The notes beneath the pieces are model-generated. The model had not been told where the DNA came from. It did no database searches and was given only the letters and a program-made list of their open reading frames with translations. The position numbers and the translations under genes are program-made. A DNA stretch of 64,000 nucleotides, from NCBI GenBank assembly GCA_017893485.1, contig CM030365.1, positions 27,798,289-27,862,288 of the forward strand, read 5' to 3'. Shown piece by piece: positions 33,690 through 43,816 of this stretch; positions within the stretch are counted from its first letter, which is position 1; every line of letters begins with the position of its first letter. The DNA comes from Hemerocallis citrina. Taxonomy: Eukaryota > Streptophyta > Magnoliopsida > Asparagales > Asphodelaceae.

Positions 33690-36343
33690 TGTAACACCCC
33701 GTTTTGTACGATACCTGAATATATGTATATGTGTATGTATATTGTTAGTATGCGTGCAATTGATTGTAGTATTATGGGTCAATTTTTCTATCGTGGTGGA
33801 TGGTTAGGTCTACGGGACGGTTCTTGGGAGAGTTGCATTCCAAAGATGCACGGGAACGAGGTGGACCGATACTAGTATAAACGCTAGTTTTCGGCACGAC
33901 GCACATGCAAATATAACATGGTATGATACTACAGTGAATATAGGTTGCGTGCACTCATTAAACCACTCGTCTCACACTCGTTGGAACTCGTTAAGGGCTA
34001 TGTTGGGCAGCCAACATAACAAGCACAAAACCAATGGGCTTGAGCCATGGTTTTGGTCTACAGAACCACCTATATCCTAACCCTACCCCCCCTTGTCAAA
34101 TCCGGCCTATACCCCTCCCATTCTCCTTCATTTCCCACTTCATTATCTCCATTTTGCTCTAGAAATTTCAGAAAGCCACCTCAAGAGAAATAGGAGATAA
34201 GGAAGAAGAAAGTGAAGAAGAAGAAAGATCAAGATGAGATTTCCAAGAGAGGAAGCTTGAAGAAGATCCTTCCACTACTACAACCAAGGGTGGGAAGTTT
34301 CTCGAAATCTGATTTTCTTGCCTTTTAATTGATTTTGATTGCATGCATGTCTGGTAGGATGCATAGGGTTGATCATCTAAAGGTTAAAGTTGAAGTCAGA
34401 ATTGAACTAGAAAAACTGATTCGGAGTACCATTTTGTGGATTTTTCCAAGAGCAAAATATGATGAACTAGACTATGAAATTAAAAGGGTTTGTTCAAATA
34501 TGTGTTAGGATTATTCATGATTTATTTCATATTTTTCTATGATCATTTGATATGCTAATAAAATCGTGAGATGGAGCTATGTCGTAAGGCAGACTCAGAA
34601 AAAGATAAACATGATGGCTGATATTGTAGAAATTTTCATGATTTATTGAAGCATGCTATTGATCTGAAATTTTTACCCAATGTTTCTGCATGCATTTTGA
34701 TAATGTACAAAAATCATTAAATTATTTGGATGAGTTTATAGACATGAGAAAAAATTGATCTATAACTAGTAGCTGATGTTGAATTAGAAAACTTGATGGT
34801 TTCTGTGCTAACTTGCAATAGATAGTACTCACTGTATAATTGGAATTTTGATATGAGGTCTTTTGCATGATGTTGGGTATGATGTCTAGTTTACCACCAT
34901 AAATTTTATGTCATTTGTACAAGTGTGCAATTTACTATGATTTTTTGATTAAGCACTGTGTTGTTTTCAGCCAGTTTTGATACTCTGTAAAGATTGAGAA
35001 TTTGAGACTTGTTAGAGGCACATTTTGAGGATCATGACTCATTAGAGAGTTGTAGTGGACACCAAGAACATTCCAAAAAAACTTATTTGAGGCAATTCCA
35101 GTAAATGGTTGAATTATTATGATTTTTGTAAGACTGGACAGAGGACTAGAGTAGAGCTGAGTGCTCTGAATTGGAGAGACCAATTGTGTGAATTGGTGTA
35201 TCGATGATAGATGAGTGTTTTAGGGTGACTTAATGGTATAATTTGGACTCATGACCAACTAGAGAGTTGTTGAGGACACCCACACCCTTCTACAGAATTT
35301 GAGTTTGTGTCGTCTAATGAACGAGTTGGATTTTGTGTTAATGGTAAGGTGCAGCCCGTGCACAGGAAGCACGCAGGTTGGAGCTTGAGAAGCTATTCCG
35401 AGGACTTAGATGGTTGAATCTAAGGTCGTGATCAACTAGGAAGTTGTAGCTTAGGATCGTATTATTCCAGGTTGCGCCCATACACTCCAATCAGAGTTGT
35501 ATCGATAAAGGGATGACCATTTTGAGATTCGGGCAGAAACCCGTAGGTCGCTTAGTCTGGGTTTGGACTAAGGGTTGTGAAAGCATTTTTTCCTTATGTA
35601 TGAGCCGATTCGGTGACTCGTGTCTAGGGATGGTTGATCTCTGTTATTGAGGTTGTTGATTTTCCGAGTGGGATGTGTGACTCGAGTTGGTTACTAGGGT
35701 AAAGGATACCCTGCACCTATCAAGCCTATATTATTAGACTTCTGTCGAGCGTAGGACGTCCGAGCATGCCAGTGAGTGGAGCTCATGGGGCAGTTTTATA
35801 TTTACAGTCGGGGTATCAGCAGGCGTAGGCCATTATGCTGGACGAGTCCAAGTCAGGAAAGTGGCGAACCGGACCGGTGTCGCCAGGGGCTAGAGGTTGA
35901 TAGGCAAGTGTGGAAGCAGTTAATTCTTACCCGAATAATTAGAGTAAGGTAGGGGTTAGAATGGTTTATTAAGGGGTTGGGAAATTGCATTAGTCCTAGT
36001 AAACCATAGTCGGTGTTGTATCTTCCAGTCGTAGGGATACGTTCTCGGCTACTAATGGATTGCGTCCCCGGCTCGTATCTCGATTTGTTAATTCCCAAAG
36101 TTTCGCTGAAGTAAGGTGCGGGAGGTCCGAAGGAATTGACCTCCCGTGGTGCTCACGTCCCTAAAGTGCGGTTTTTTGTGTTTTGGTATATATATATAAG
36201 TTCATAACCCGGGCCAGGGGTGAACACGCATGCGTAAGTCCATGGGTGGACATGTGGAACCAAGGGTCGTAAGGACCAGGTTCAACGCGGTTTCTAAGGA
36301 GGTCCGTGCGCGGGTACCAACTGGCGGTGACCATTTGGGCACT

Positions 36344-36370
36344 GCAGGGCGGAATTAGACCGACCGCTGC
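36344..36370 (+). other. Hairpin with GGAATTAGACC loop (LTR G)
   Basis: GCAG-GG-CGG (36344-36352) pairs with CCG-CTGC (36364-36370), leaving a two-base bulge and a loop containing AATTAGAC. LTR C has the same loop phrase on a differently spelled stem (47080-47106). Confidence 0.45.
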
Positions 36371-36435
36371 AATCTCCTTGGACGACGGACAGTCTATTGG
36401 GAACTGGAGTGTGTACAAGAGTAGGGTGCATGGCG

Positions 36436-36450
36436 AGGGTTCGAATCCCT
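36436..36450 (+). other. tRNA T-arm / B-box-like hairpin (LTR G)
   Basis: AGGG-TTCGAAT-CCCT forms a stem with a seven-base loop like a tRNA T-arm, and GGTTCGAATCC (36438-36448) fits the Pol III B-box consensus. No acceptor stem or anticodon arm can be drawn around it, so it is not a tRNA gene. Confidence 0.45.
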
Positions 36451-36978
36451 ATATTGTGGAGAAAGACGGCTAGATTTGGGGGCGTTGTAGTATGGGATGC
36501 ATTCGTGCTTCAAATTCTTGCTTGCATTAGAGTCAAGCATGCGAGTTTGCTGCATCTAGACTTAAGGTCATGTCATAATACTGCACTAGAACCCGAATCC
36601 ACTAAACCCTTATTTTGGAACATCACCTTTCTATTTTGCATAAATTGTTGGTTGTGATTGAATTTTAGAGGATCGCTGTTGTCACCAGCTTTACATCAGT
36701 CGAAGTACTGACTTTCCCCACCTTGTAGGCTATCCGGAGCCGATCTACAGATACCACGGAGCTCGAGTTGGTCCAAGGATCCAAGGGACATATACAAGTA
36801 CTGTTATATTGTTGTAAATATTGTAATTTTGGTTTGGACATTGTAACCCTTGTAAATGTAATATTTATATGGAATAAAAGTTTTTAAATTTTCTGTACTT
36901 CTGTGATTTGGCTATTTTGAAGTTCGACTTCTAGAGTAGGGTCTCAGGTTCCCGATATAGAGATTTGGGGCGCTACAC

Positions 36979-36983
36979 TGTCA
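36979..36983. repeat. TSD of the chromovirus, right copy (TGTCA)
   Basis: Matches 26795-26799. Confidence 0.8.
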
Positions 36984-37102
36984 ATTATATAATGGATTGT
37001 CAAGATGTTCATGAGTCAAATATTTCTCATCTTACCCACCTGTTCACCACTCAGTTTTCTCTTCCCTCTCTTGGTGGCCAAGATGAAGATGATGAAGATT
37101 GA
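36984..37102 (+). pseudogene. Post-pol third ORF, 3' part
   Basis: With the chromovirus and one TSD copy taken out, the frame from 26799 passes into this piece without a break for about 39 more codons, to TGA at 37100-37102. The tail ends in an acidic run (GGQDEDDED). Total predicted length before insertion is about 345 residues. Continuity shows the ORF was open when the chromovirus landed. Confidence 0.8.
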
Positions 37103-37276
37103 TGAGCTACTATTTTTATATTTTTTCTATATATTTCCAACTTATTGTTGAATTTTCTATTTTTTTATGTAACCATTTGCACTAAGAATATTCCCTTTCT
37201 ATGTATAAATTTGTCTTTGTTTGTCATTTTGCTATGTACTTTTTGTGGTTTTTTCCTCCATTTTTTTGTTGATGAC

Positions 37277-37290
37277 AAAGGGGGAGAAAT
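37277..37290 (+). other. Internal polypurine tract
   Basis: AAAGGGGGAGAAAT, following GATGAC; nearly the same as the tract at 37419. Repeated purine tracts upstream of the 3' LTR are typical of Sireviruses. Confidence 0.7.
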
Positions 37291-37418
37291 ATATCTCTTT
37301 GTGCTGGCTTTGTGTTATTTTGTGCATGTTTTTTAAACCTACGTATGTTGTACATTTGATAGGGGAAGCATGAGTAACATCTATTTCCATTATTGTAAGC
37401 TATTGTGTTGTCATCATC

Positions 37419-37432
37419 AAAAAGGGGGAGAA
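37419..37432 (+). other. Polypurine tract adjoining the Sirevirus 3' LTR
   Basis: AAAAAGGGGGAGAA ends immediately before the LTR start TGCTGATTCTTGA at 37433. Confidence 0.88.
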
Positions 37433-38933
37433 TGCTGATTCTTGATTTTGATGATTACAACACAATGCAAAGTTTGTTGTGCAATTTTTCATATATTGCG
37501 GGTTGTATCAAAGTTTATCATGTATGATACACAAAGGCCTCAAAGCAAATTGATCAAGCAAGTCACAATGTTACAATGTTCTAAAGCTGAAGAATGATCA
37601 AGCAAGACTCAAGTCAAGACTCAAGTCAAGACCAAAGCTTCAATGTCTAAAGCTTCAGATAAAGCTTCACGCAAGACTCAAGACTCAAGTCAAGACCAAA
37701 GCTTCAATGTCTTATAGTTCGTGTATCTTGTAAAATGTTATTTTTTTCTCTTTGTTGAGTCTTAGATTAATGTACAGCCTTGTCACACACACACATTCAC
37801 ACATATTTTTTATAACTATGTGTTTTACAAAATCTAAAGGTCAAAACAGCTTGAACTAGATCAGGTGTTGAGTACCAGCCGACTGCCGTTAAAGATCAGC
37901 CGACTAAGTCTGTACAAAACTGTCTGATCTTCTTCAAACTTTGACCAGTCGACTCATAACGGCAACCCAGTCGACTGTTCAAGTCGTTTCAACAGCTTAC
38001 TGATTTCAAAACTTGTTTTTTCGAATTTGAAACTTTTATCCGTTATTATCCATTGTTAAACAGTTGTAGGAACTGGTTATACAACGTCCAGGGATTTTAC
38101 TCTATAAATAGAGCCTTAGAATCACCATGGAAGAGTTCCAAGCATTTTTGAGTAAAAGTTCAAGTATTGTGCTTTCAAGAAAGAAAAGTTTTCAAATTCA
38201 CTAAGTCTTGGTTCTCTGTTTTCAGTCCAGCATAACATCGATTTCGTTTTAGACTCAATTCAGAAGTCAACCAAATAGCCACGTACAAAATCACAATCAC
38301 AATAAGGCTATAGGTTGATTGTAAACAATTTTATTGTTTTCTTTTCCTCTCGGTTGGAGAGTAGGGCTCTAGGGTGTAGAGTCAGGTTTTCACTCTTTGT
38401 GAAAGAGTGGGTTGCTTTCTTTAGTGGTGAGAAAGGACTACAGGTTGGACAAGGTTGTTGTCTAACGCCGTAGGTTATTCTTGTACATTTTTCAAGAATA
38501 GCGGAAAATCTCAAGTGGGTTGCTTAGGGACTAGATGTATGTCGAGAGGACAGAACCAGGATACATCGTGTGTACTCTGTGGTTGTATCTCTTTGAACTT
38601 GCATTTTATTTTCTTGCATTTTAAGTTCTCTGTGAAACTTGCCTGGAGAGTCAACTGCGTCTCCTTTTAAGTCGACTGGTCAGACTTTTACTACATACTC
38701 TCTGAAAAACCTATCTAGTAAGTCGATTTGTTCTTCTATAAGTCGACTGATCAGACTCGTCTTAAAGTACTCTTCTTAACTGTCGCCCCAATCGACTGGT
38801 TTCTCTTTTCAAGTCGACTGCGTCTCCTTTCAAGTCGACTGGTAAGAAGAAAAGTTCAATTCCTGCAATTATTTTTTATAAAACACTATTCACCCCCCTC
38901 TAGTGTTTCTTGTCTTGCCTACAGGATCCAACA
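37433..38933 (+). repeat. Sirevirus-like 3' LTR (1501 bp)
   Basis: It matches 18844-20302, with a small tandem gain of AAGACTCAAGTC-type sequence near 37620-37700. TATA is at 38103-38110. It ends ACAGGATCCAACA, followed by TTCTC (TSD). Confidence 0.92.
38103..38110 (+). promoter_or_regulatory. TATA box of the Sirevirus 3' LTR
   Basis: TATAAATA, identical to 19473-19480. Confidence 0.7.
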
Positions 38934-38938
38934 TTCTC

Positions 38939-39121
38939 TACTTCTCAATGTTTTGATAAGGTTTGTTATCCTCTCACATGTAAACAGATGAAAGTTATGA
39001 CTATTCTCTTGATATAGTGATATGGTTTTTATACCCTCTCTTATAGATGGAAAGATAGAAGAGAATTTACGATGACAATTTTGGATAAACATAAACTTAT
39101 TCATATTGGGCTATTATGACA
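38939..39121 (-). mobile_element. Tat-type 5' LTR, 5' portion
   Basis: On the minus strand it starts TGTCATAATAGCCC at 39121 and runs to the copia insertion, completing the LTR at 18482-18843. The TG start pairs with the CA end at 18482. Confidence 0.7.
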
Positions 39122-39296
39122 ACCCAGTATGATAAGCCTTATTTGAGTTGTCGGGCCTAAAAGAGGCCCAACTTCCTCTTATGGCCATGTATCTGTTGAA
39201 ATTTACCATTTTACCCCTGTGAGCTTTAGGATTCATACCAGATTTAAATGATCCCGATTTGGTTCTATTTTTACCCATATAACAATTTATATTTAT

Positions 39297-39331
39297 TTGT
39301 TTATTTATTTATTTATTTATTTATTTATTAG
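39297..39331. repeat. (TTTA)n microsatellite
   Basis: About eight TTTA units. Confidence 0.9.
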
Positions 39332-39774
39332 CCTGAACTCCGATTATAAAAAATTAATTCTCATCAATCCTAATGGATCTTCCCACCGATCATTAGTTTT
39401 AATTAACCATCTACACCAACGGTTCTCAAAGTAATTCATCTCCATCCTTTCCTTTTATCTCTTAACACATGGAACACCTGCCCGTCTAAAAAAATCCCCA
39501 ATCGGTCTCTGATTTTGTCACTCGAAGACTTTGATCTAATAATGTAATTAAGCAAAAGCATATCAAGAAATTTAAGAATCCTAATCTCTTACATTAAACA
39601 AAAGCATATCAAACAATTTAAGAATGGCAATTTTGGCATTTAAAAAATAAATAAATAGATTGGAAGGAGAAATAGGAGGCGGTGAAGGCGATAAGAACAC
39701 GATCGACATTAACACGACGCACCCGTGAATTTAGAGGTTCATTGACGAGGCCAACGATGTTGGAATGGACGTAG

Positions 39775-39893
39775 GGTAAGGTTATTGATTGCGTAGGAGA
39801 TTTTCTGGACGTTGCACCCAATTACCAAAATGCCATGGGTGTTGAGATTATTGTCCCCGACGATGCCATCGGCACGTTTCTTCAGGGCGAGGT
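39775..39893 (+). pseudogene. Exon-like fragment, unidentified
   Basis: After an acceptor-like ACGTAG the plus strand reads without stops for about 39 codons, including DFLDVAPNYQNAMGVEI and IVPDDAIGTFLQGEV. Composition is more G+C-rich than its surroundings and looks protein-like. It is cut at 39894 by the start of element C. The minus strand is also partly open here, so coding is uncertain, and I do not recognise the family. Confidence 0.25.
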
Positions 39894-40382
39894 TGTAAGA
39901 TCCCACAAAATAGTATATAACTATTTTGTATATTAATCCCTGCACGTTTGGGAGTCGCACGTATTAATAAAATTTTCCTCAATTTTATTTGAGAAAATAA
40001 TGAAACATATTGTTCGGCATGTTTCAAACTCAACGAAGGTGCATTTGTAAACCTGGATTGAGGTATTTCTCAATTGAATTGTATGTTTGTCTCAACAATA
40101 ACTGAGACATAATATATAGTGTCTCTATAATAATTAATTATGTTGTATGGTAATCGTGGACAATTGAGTGTGATTACACGTGTTAGTAAAATATTCTCAA
40201 TTGATTGAATGTGTGTACACTTGTCTTGACACGTGTATATGTACGTATATGTATATTCATGTGTTTATTTTTTTAAATATGCTACACCCTAACCCTAAAC
40301 CACCCACTAACCAAGACAAAACTATGAGCCTGACTAAACCATGAGCAAACTAAAAAAAAATGGGCTTGGCCACCTCACCCCC
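39894..40382 (+). mobile_element. LTR of element C, first part
   Basis: It starts TGTAAGATCCCACAAAATAG and is interrupted at 40383 by solo LTR F. It continues at 44384-47741, giving an LTR of about 3.8 kb in total. Confidence 0.7.
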
Positions 40383-42382
40383 TGTAGCACCCCCTCTAAA
40401 ATAAAATGTAATTTTGGGATTATTAAATAATATTGAATTAGTGAAATTGACTATTTTGACCGCTTTCTTGAAATTGCTGTTGTACATGCAAAGCTAGAAA
40501 ATTTTGGATTTCTCAAAGTTGCTTGTCAATAATTGATGTCCCTCATTTAAGTATGATATATTTTATTTTTCAGATTACTTGATTAAAGAAACTCATTTTT
40601 GGATTCTATGTTGATATAATTGATTTTTTTATGAAAGGATTATATTCCGGCAATAAAAGCACTAAAAATAAAATCATAAGTATTTTCTATCAATGATATA
40701 TCATTTTCAATTAATAAATGATTTTAAATTAATTTTTGATTAATTTGGCTATTTTATGAAAATGCCGTTACACTTGAAAACACATGCAAAAATTATTTAG
40801 AGGTGCAAATTTCCACTTTTAAATTCTGAATAAATTCTCCTATTTATAATTGAGTATATTCTAAATTTTTCGATTTTTCTGAATAAAAAAACTATTTTTG
40901 TAAATACCTTGAAGAACAGGGTTTTTGTGCAAAATATCGTTTAGAAGTAAAATTCGAATTAAATTTTTTTTTGTCATTTTGATAGGCTGATATGGCAGTG
41001 GAGAGATTGGTGGGAGAGATTTTAATCCATTAATTTGATTTGATTTGATTTTATTGAGTACATATATATTTATGCAATTTTGTGATTGTTGGGGACGTTA
41101 TTGAAAATATTTTTTCTGGAGAATAAAAAGTCAAAAAAATTATATAAAAAATCTAATCTTTATTAGTGGATAGTAATTCGAAATGTAATATATTTTTATG
41201 AATAATATATGGCATATTTGCAAATATTTCAAAGTGAATGAATTTTTGTAAAATCTCCACTCAGACGCAAATTTCAATTTTGAAACCCCTTGGCTGGATA
41301 TGGGCCGGCCAGATTGGAGGAGTGAGGGGGTTAGATTTTTTTATACTTTATTTGATTTTATTTAACTAATTAATTTGGAAAGTTCTATACATGTAAAAAT
41401 ATATTTTTCTTAAGGGACTTTTTCGTAAAATCTTCGTATAAACTCTAAGGAGGGATCCTGACCTATATTAACAGCAGTAGCAGCCTCTTTCCACTGTGGT
41501 AAACAAAAAAAAAATCTCTTTATTATTTTCTAGGAGTTTTGAGGCTTGAATCTCTCCATTTTCGCAAGGAGAAGGAGGAGCTTTCTTTTCTTCTTATTAT
41601 TTTCTTTCAATTGGTCTTCTTTGAAGTGGGTAATTTTCTAACTCTCTTGATGTATTTTATTTCAATTTCTCATGAACAATATAGAACCATGTTAGGGTTT
41701 AGATTTTGTGAGGTTATGATTTTATTAACATGAACATGATGTTTTGTTGATGAGATGATTGTAGGGATGGATTGTAAGATAGAAATTTTCTATTAGTATG
41801 ATAAAAATTTAACCTTGATACCATGATACTCTTATGTTGATTCTCCTTTGAATAATGAATATTTGATGTATGAAAGTTCATGATTTATTTGTGGAAATTT
41901 ATTTGAACTCATGTATTATTGTGGATGATTAGAGTTGTCATACGATCTAAATATTCATGTTGATCTAAAATAAGTTGCTCTTGAATAGTGAAAATCTACT
42001 ATGCATGAGAGATCCAATTTTGTTTGTAGAATTAGATCTAATAAATCTATATGTTGTTGTAGATGTATAGATCTATATGTATGATTATAGAACATGTTTG
42101 AATAATTAAAAGAAGACATTTTGATAAATTTAAATAATATTTTGAGGGAAATAAATCTACGTTTTGTGAGATTAAACTCTCAGTTTTGAAAGGCTATTTA
42201 CTTCAGTTTTTAGAGAGGAAAACTTGAGTTCTAAAGGGGTATATTTCAAATCCTAAAAGAGGCAAGTTTCAGATTTTTGTGAAAGTACGATTTTCAGTTT
42301 ATTAATGATTTGGGGCTTCAATTTTTTTGCGAATGGATTATAAATTTGGCAATAAATTCTGTGTTTTTATAAACTAAAATTT

Positions 42383-42960
42383 CCAGAATTTAATATTTAA
42401 TTTAAATGGACTGCATTTAAAGATAAGAAGGTATAACTTTCAAATATTGGATAAAAGATAGTTTTCAGAATTTGTTGAATTTAAACCCTTTAAATTAATT
42501 TGTTTGAGTCCAGATTTATATGGTGAGTTTCTGGATATGTGCTGGATTCAAATTAATTTTTTCAGAATTTAATATTTATTTTTGGATGGACCACTGTTCT
42601 TAAAGATAAGAAGGTAAAACTTTCAGATTTTTGGATAAAAGTTAGTTTTCAGAATTTATTGAATTTAAACCCTTTAAATTTATTTGTTTGAGTCTAGATT
42701 TTTATGGTGAGTTCCTTGATATGTGCTGGATTTAAATTAATTTTTCCAGAATTTAATATTTTTTTTTGAATGGACTGTTCTTAAAGAAAAGAAGGTATAA
42801 CATTCAGATTTTTGGATAAAAGATAGTTTTCAGAACTTGTTGAATTTAAACCGTTTAAATTAATTTGTTTGAGTCCAGATTTTTTTGGTGATTTCTTTGA
42901 TATGTGCTGGATTTAAAGTAATTGTTTCAAAATTTAATATTAAATTTGGGGTATACTATT
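42383..42960 (+). repeat. Tandem repeat, about 181-bp unit, inside solo LTR F
   Basis: CAGAATTTAATATT-type starts at about 42383, 42562, 42746 and 42927 (spacings 179-184). Units share AAGATAAGAAGGTATAAC, TTGGATAAAAG, TTTGTTTGAGTC and ATATGTGCTGGATT. Confidence 0.85.
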
Positions 42961-43435
42961 TTGAAGAACAAAATCACATAACTTTCATATTTATTTGAAA
43001 GTCTATATTTTCGTAAATTGGATATGTTTCCATATATGAAAAAGAGAGTTGTGGCAGTATTGATTGATTTAAAGGAATGTGATTAATGAAAAGTATTTTG
43101 TATAATTGAACTAAGTTGGGTTTTGATTTGAGGCTTAGGATTATGGTATGGACCCTAGAAAGATTGTTGATGATATTTGAGTTATGAGACTCTAGAGATT
43201 AGGTGAGACCCTAGCATGCTGGCAAAATGAGATTTGATTGGAATTTGGCCAGTGGGGTTTTTGTTTTGATTCAGTAAAGTTAAGTCTAGACGGGTACACC
43301 AACTCTATTGAGACTGTGATTCTAATTAATTGAACATAATAAACATAAGGACAAGCACTAGTTGGAATTATGACGAAATATAAGCAAACATGGGTAGGGG
43401 GCCTCATATGATCAGACGATGGAATATAATCCGAA

Positions 43436-43735
43436 GAATTATCGGTGTATGATCACGGACGGTGTGGGTTTCAATTTCCAGAATTACCGGGGTGTGAGGG
43501 AGTGTACCCAAAATCATGGATGGTGGAGAGTTGATTCTCAAGAATTATCGGGGTGTGAACACGAACGATGTGGGATGATTCTTCAGAATTACCGGGGATC
43601 GGGGCGACACTCATGTGATGAGGTACGATTTGGCCGGACGGTGTCGATTTCAACTTCCAGAATTATCGGGGTGTGAGGGAGTGTACCCAAAATCATTGAC
43701 GGTGGGAAGTTAATTCTCAAGATTATCGGTGGTAT
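43436..43735 (+). repeat. Minisatellite inside solo LTR F
   Basis: Six units of variable length (about 45-75 bp) begin with AATTATCGG or AATTACCGGGG after CAG or AAG. GAGGGAGTGTACCCAAAATC occurs twice. Confidence 0.8.
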
Positions 43736-43802
43736 GGCACTAGATATTCACAGAATAATCTAAATCTTAAAGTAATCCCCATAGTAGGTTAGTTGCATAA
43801 CG

Positions 43803-43816
43803 AGGGATTGAACCCT
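43803..43816 (+). other. T-arm-like hairpin in solo LTR F
   Basis: AGGG-ATTGAA-CCCT is followed by GTGGAGA and, about 45 bp on, GTATGTGATGCATAGAAT, the same order as in LTRs G, C and D. Confidence 0.4.

Larger units (their letters stand above)
33690..36977 (+). repeat. 3' LTR of the chromovirus (3288 bp, complete form)
   Basis: It runs from TGTAACACCCCGTTTTG to GGGGCGCTACA. It keeps the 719 bp missing from the 5' LTR, including two hairpins (36344-36370 and 36436-36450), the phrase GTAGTATGGGATGCAT and a CAGT...ACTG stem (36696-36711). An AATAAA signal lies at 36873. The tail matches positions 1-275. Confidence 0.9.
26800..36978 (+). mobile_element. Chromovirus (Tekay-like Ty3/gypsy), family G, defective
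   Basis: LTRs are at 26800-29354 and 33690-36977, with an iMet PBS at 29360 and a purine tract before 33690. Pol order is gypsy-type (protease, RT, then integrase). A chromodomain-like C-terminus and long LTRs fit the Tekay/Del group. RNase H and the front of integrase are deleted, and gag and pol carry stops. The first ~290 bp of the two LTRs differ at roughly a dozen positions by eye, so the insertion is not recent. It lies inside the Sirevirus third ORF. Confidence 0.9.
18844..38933 (+). mobile_element. Sirevirus-like Ty1/copia element, carrying a nested chromovirus
   Basis: Full element with LTRs at 18844-20302 and 37433-38933, iMet PBS at 20305, gag, pol in copia order (protease, integrase, reverse transcriptase, RNase H), an extra ORF after pol, and two AAAGGGGGAGA tracts before the 3' LTR. 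The post-pol ORF, the large gag with a zinc knuckle and the repeated purine tracts are the Sirevirus pattern. TSD: ATCTC/TTCTC. The chromovirus at 26800-36978 is inserted in the post-pol ORF. Without it the element is about 9.9 kb. Gag-pol has several stops and frameshifts, so it cannot move on its own. Confidence 0.9.
39122..39893. other. Unassigned DNA between Tat LTR and element C
   Basis: No mobile-element ends are seen within it. It contains a (TTTA)n tract (about 39297-39331), two copies of AAAGCATATCAA followed by AATTTAAGAAT (near 39555 and 39603), and an exon-like stretch at its right end. It may be the oldest sequence in the window. Confidence 0.45.

Noticed and set aside
36380..36460. 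Complete tRNA gene around GGTTCGAATCC
   Set aside because: No acceptor, D or anticodon stem pairs at proper distances; only the T-arm-like hairpin is present.
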